A DNA stretch of 64,000 bases, taken from the NCBI RefSeq assembly GCF_003319175.1, contig NZ_QOHK01000004.1, positions 62,001 through 126,000 on the forward strand, written 5' to 3'. Positions within the stretch are counted from its first letter, which is position 1, and each line of letters starts with the position of its first letter. The notes beneath the pieces are model-generated. The model was not told where the DNA came from. It saw nothing but the letters and a program-made list of their open reading frames with translations, and searched no databases. The translations under genes were made by a program, and so were the position numbers. Below are positions 63,357-64,000 of this stretch, piece after piece. The DNA is from Blastococcus sp. TF02-8. Lineage in GTDB: Bacteria; Actinomycetota; Actinomycetes; Mycobacteriales; Geodermatophilaceae.

Positions 63357-63523
63357 GCCGGGCGCTTGAGGTAGGCGACCAGCTGCTCCATGCCGCCGGG
63401 GCCCGGGAGCACGGTGACCAGCTCCCACCCGTCGACGCCCCAGGAGTCGAGGATCGCCTTGGTGTTGTGGACCAGCAGGGGGATGGTCGCGTACTCCCAC
63501 TTCTGCCGTGCGGTGTCGCTCAT
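63353..63523 (-). CDS. DUF4177 family small protein
   Basis: A 56-residue protein: KWEYATIPLLVHNTKAILDSWG then GWELVTVLPGPGG, the compact DUF4177 pattern. In actinobacteria it is regularly found between RidA and the ArsA-like genes. ATG at 63523 has TAGCGT 7 bases upstream, which excludes the longer frame from 63571. Confidence 0.88.
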   Translation of the reverse strand: MSDTARQKWEYATIPLLVHNTKAILDSWGVDGWELVTVLPGPGGMEQLVAYLKRPA

Positions 63524-63530
63524 GGGCGCG

Positions 63531-63536
63531 ACGCTA
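63531..63536 (-). promoter_or_regulatory. -10 hexamer TAGCGT, leaderless promoter
   Basis: TAGCGT on the minus strand is 7 bases before the DUF4177 ATG and drives the DUF4177-RidA-Nudix unit. Confidence 0.55.
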
Positions 63537-63626
63537 GCGCAGCCCCTCCGGCGAGGTGCTGGAACGGCCACCCTCCAGGCGCCCGGACCGACCTCGCGAG
63601 GCCCGAGGGGGAGGTCGTCCTTGATC

Positions 63627-63632
63627 TAGGCT
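63627..63632 (+). promoter_or_regulatory. -10 hexamer TAGGCT, leaderless promoter
   Basis: TAGGCT is 7 bases before the GTG at 63640 of the ArsA-like gene. Confidence 0.55.
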
Positions 63633-63639
63633 GGTGCGG

Positions 63640-64000
63640 GTGAGCCCCGATCGGTCCTCCCCGCGCCTGCACGTGGTCACCGGCAAGGGCGGGACCGGGA
63701 AGACGACGGTCGCCGGCGCGCTCGCCCTGGCCCTGGCCGCCGACGGGCGCTCGGTGCTGCTGGTGGAGACCGAGGGTCGGCAGGGCGTCGCGCAGCTGTT
63801 CGACACCGCGCCGCTGCCCTACGAGGAGCGGCGGATCGCGGTCACCCGCGGCGGCGGCGAGGTCAAGGCGCTGGCGATCGACGTCGAGGAAGCGCTGCTG
63901 GACTACCTGGACATGTTCTACAACCTGCGCCGGGCCGGTCGGGCGCTGCGCAAGATGGGCGCGATCGACTTCGCGACGGCGATCGCGCCGGGACTCCGCG
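63640..64000 (+). CDS. ArsA/GET3-like ATPase (partial, runs off the window)
   Basis: The first 120 residues of a P-loop ATPase: deviant Walker A VTGKGGTGKTTVA near residues 13-25 with the signature Lys, then LLVETEGRQGVAQLF as switch I. It is the first of the two tandem ArsA-like proteins usually found here in actinobacteria (Rv3679-type). Not an arsenite pump on this evidence. It is divergent from DUF4177 and begins after TAGGCT. Confidence 0.9.
   Translation, partial: MSPDRSSPRLHVVTGKGGTGKTTVAGALALALAADGRSVLLVETEGRQGVAQLFDTAPLPYEERRIAVTRGGGEVKALAIDVEEALLDYLDMFYNLRRAGRALRKMGAIDFATAIAPGLR

Noticed and set aside
63640-64000. Arsenite efflux ATPase
   Set aside because: Only the N-terminal P-loop is visible, the locus is the conserved tandem ArsA-like pair next to RidA, and no arsenic genes are near.

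Overview
The window is a very GC-rich, gene-dense chromosome segment from an actinobacterium. High GC, many GTG starts, TGA-rich operons with 4-base overlaps, leaderless promoters and family content fit a member of the Geodermatophilaceae or a close relative (Blastococcus, Geodermatophilus, Modestobacter); that placement is inference. No insertion sequence, integrase, prophage, CRISPR array or rRNA is visible, so this is core chromosome with small accessory insertions. From memory, the order of many genes matches the Mycobacterium tuberculosis stretch from about Rv3603c to Rv3679 (DUF2520, DUF3180-folK-folB-folP-folE-ftsH, hpt-tilS-metalloprotease-dacB/ppa, holB, topA, helicase and Tad-like cluster, HAD, acs, epoxide hydrolase, marP-Nudix-TlpA-nth, crp, RidA-DUF4177-ArsA).

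Layout. 1-3.9 kb: a partial DUF2520 Rossmann protein, an SDR oxidoreductase, a membrane protein with seven 10-residue repeats and a DUF1684 protein. 3.9-7.7 kb: an osmoprotectant ABC transporter whose ATPase gene diverges from its permease and lipoprotein genes. 7.7-9.1 kb: an AraC/DinB regulator coupled to a RibD/DHFR-like enzyme. 9.2-14 kb: a tightly overlapping ftsH-folE-folP-folB-folK-DUF3180 operon. 14.2-18.4 kb: metalloprotease-tilS-hpt and dacB, then divergent ppa and tRNA-Thr. 19.3-27.3 kb: holB and an MFS-thymidylate kinase fusion, two methyltransferases and topA. 27.7-30 kb: a K+-independent-type H+-pyrophosphatase with a good CRP box upstream.

30.2-38.5 kb: a DEAH helicase converging on a seven-gene Tad/Flp-like pilus or secretion cluster, then an HAD phosphatase. 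38.5-53.3 kb: mixed accessory and housekeeping genes, including a Fic-fold pseudoenzyme, a histidine phosphatase, FKBP, a TPR protein with an in-frame TAG, glgC, def, an ANTAR protein, plsC, a solitary PemK/MazF-like toxin, an AbrB-type membrane protein, CobC-like and CysG enzymes, a DOPA-dioxygenase-like enzyme and a FhuF-like protein. 53.3-64 kb: acs, a holin-family protein, epoxide hydrolase, the nth-tlpA-Nudix-cupredoxin-marP operon, crp, Nudix-RidA-DUF4177, and the start of an ArsA/GET3-like ATPase.

Functional links. Folate synthesis (folE, P, B, K), pyrophosphate removal (soluble ppa and membrane H+-PPase) and dTMP kinase serve nucleotide metabolism. MarP, the TlpA thioredoxin, the cupredoxin and DacB act at the envelope. 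The crp gene and the CRP box at 30.08 kb suggest at least one local regulatory link. Many operon-leading genes have a TANNNT hexamer 6-8 bases before the start codon and no Shine-Dalgarno, which points to leaderless mRNA; this was used to choose several starts.
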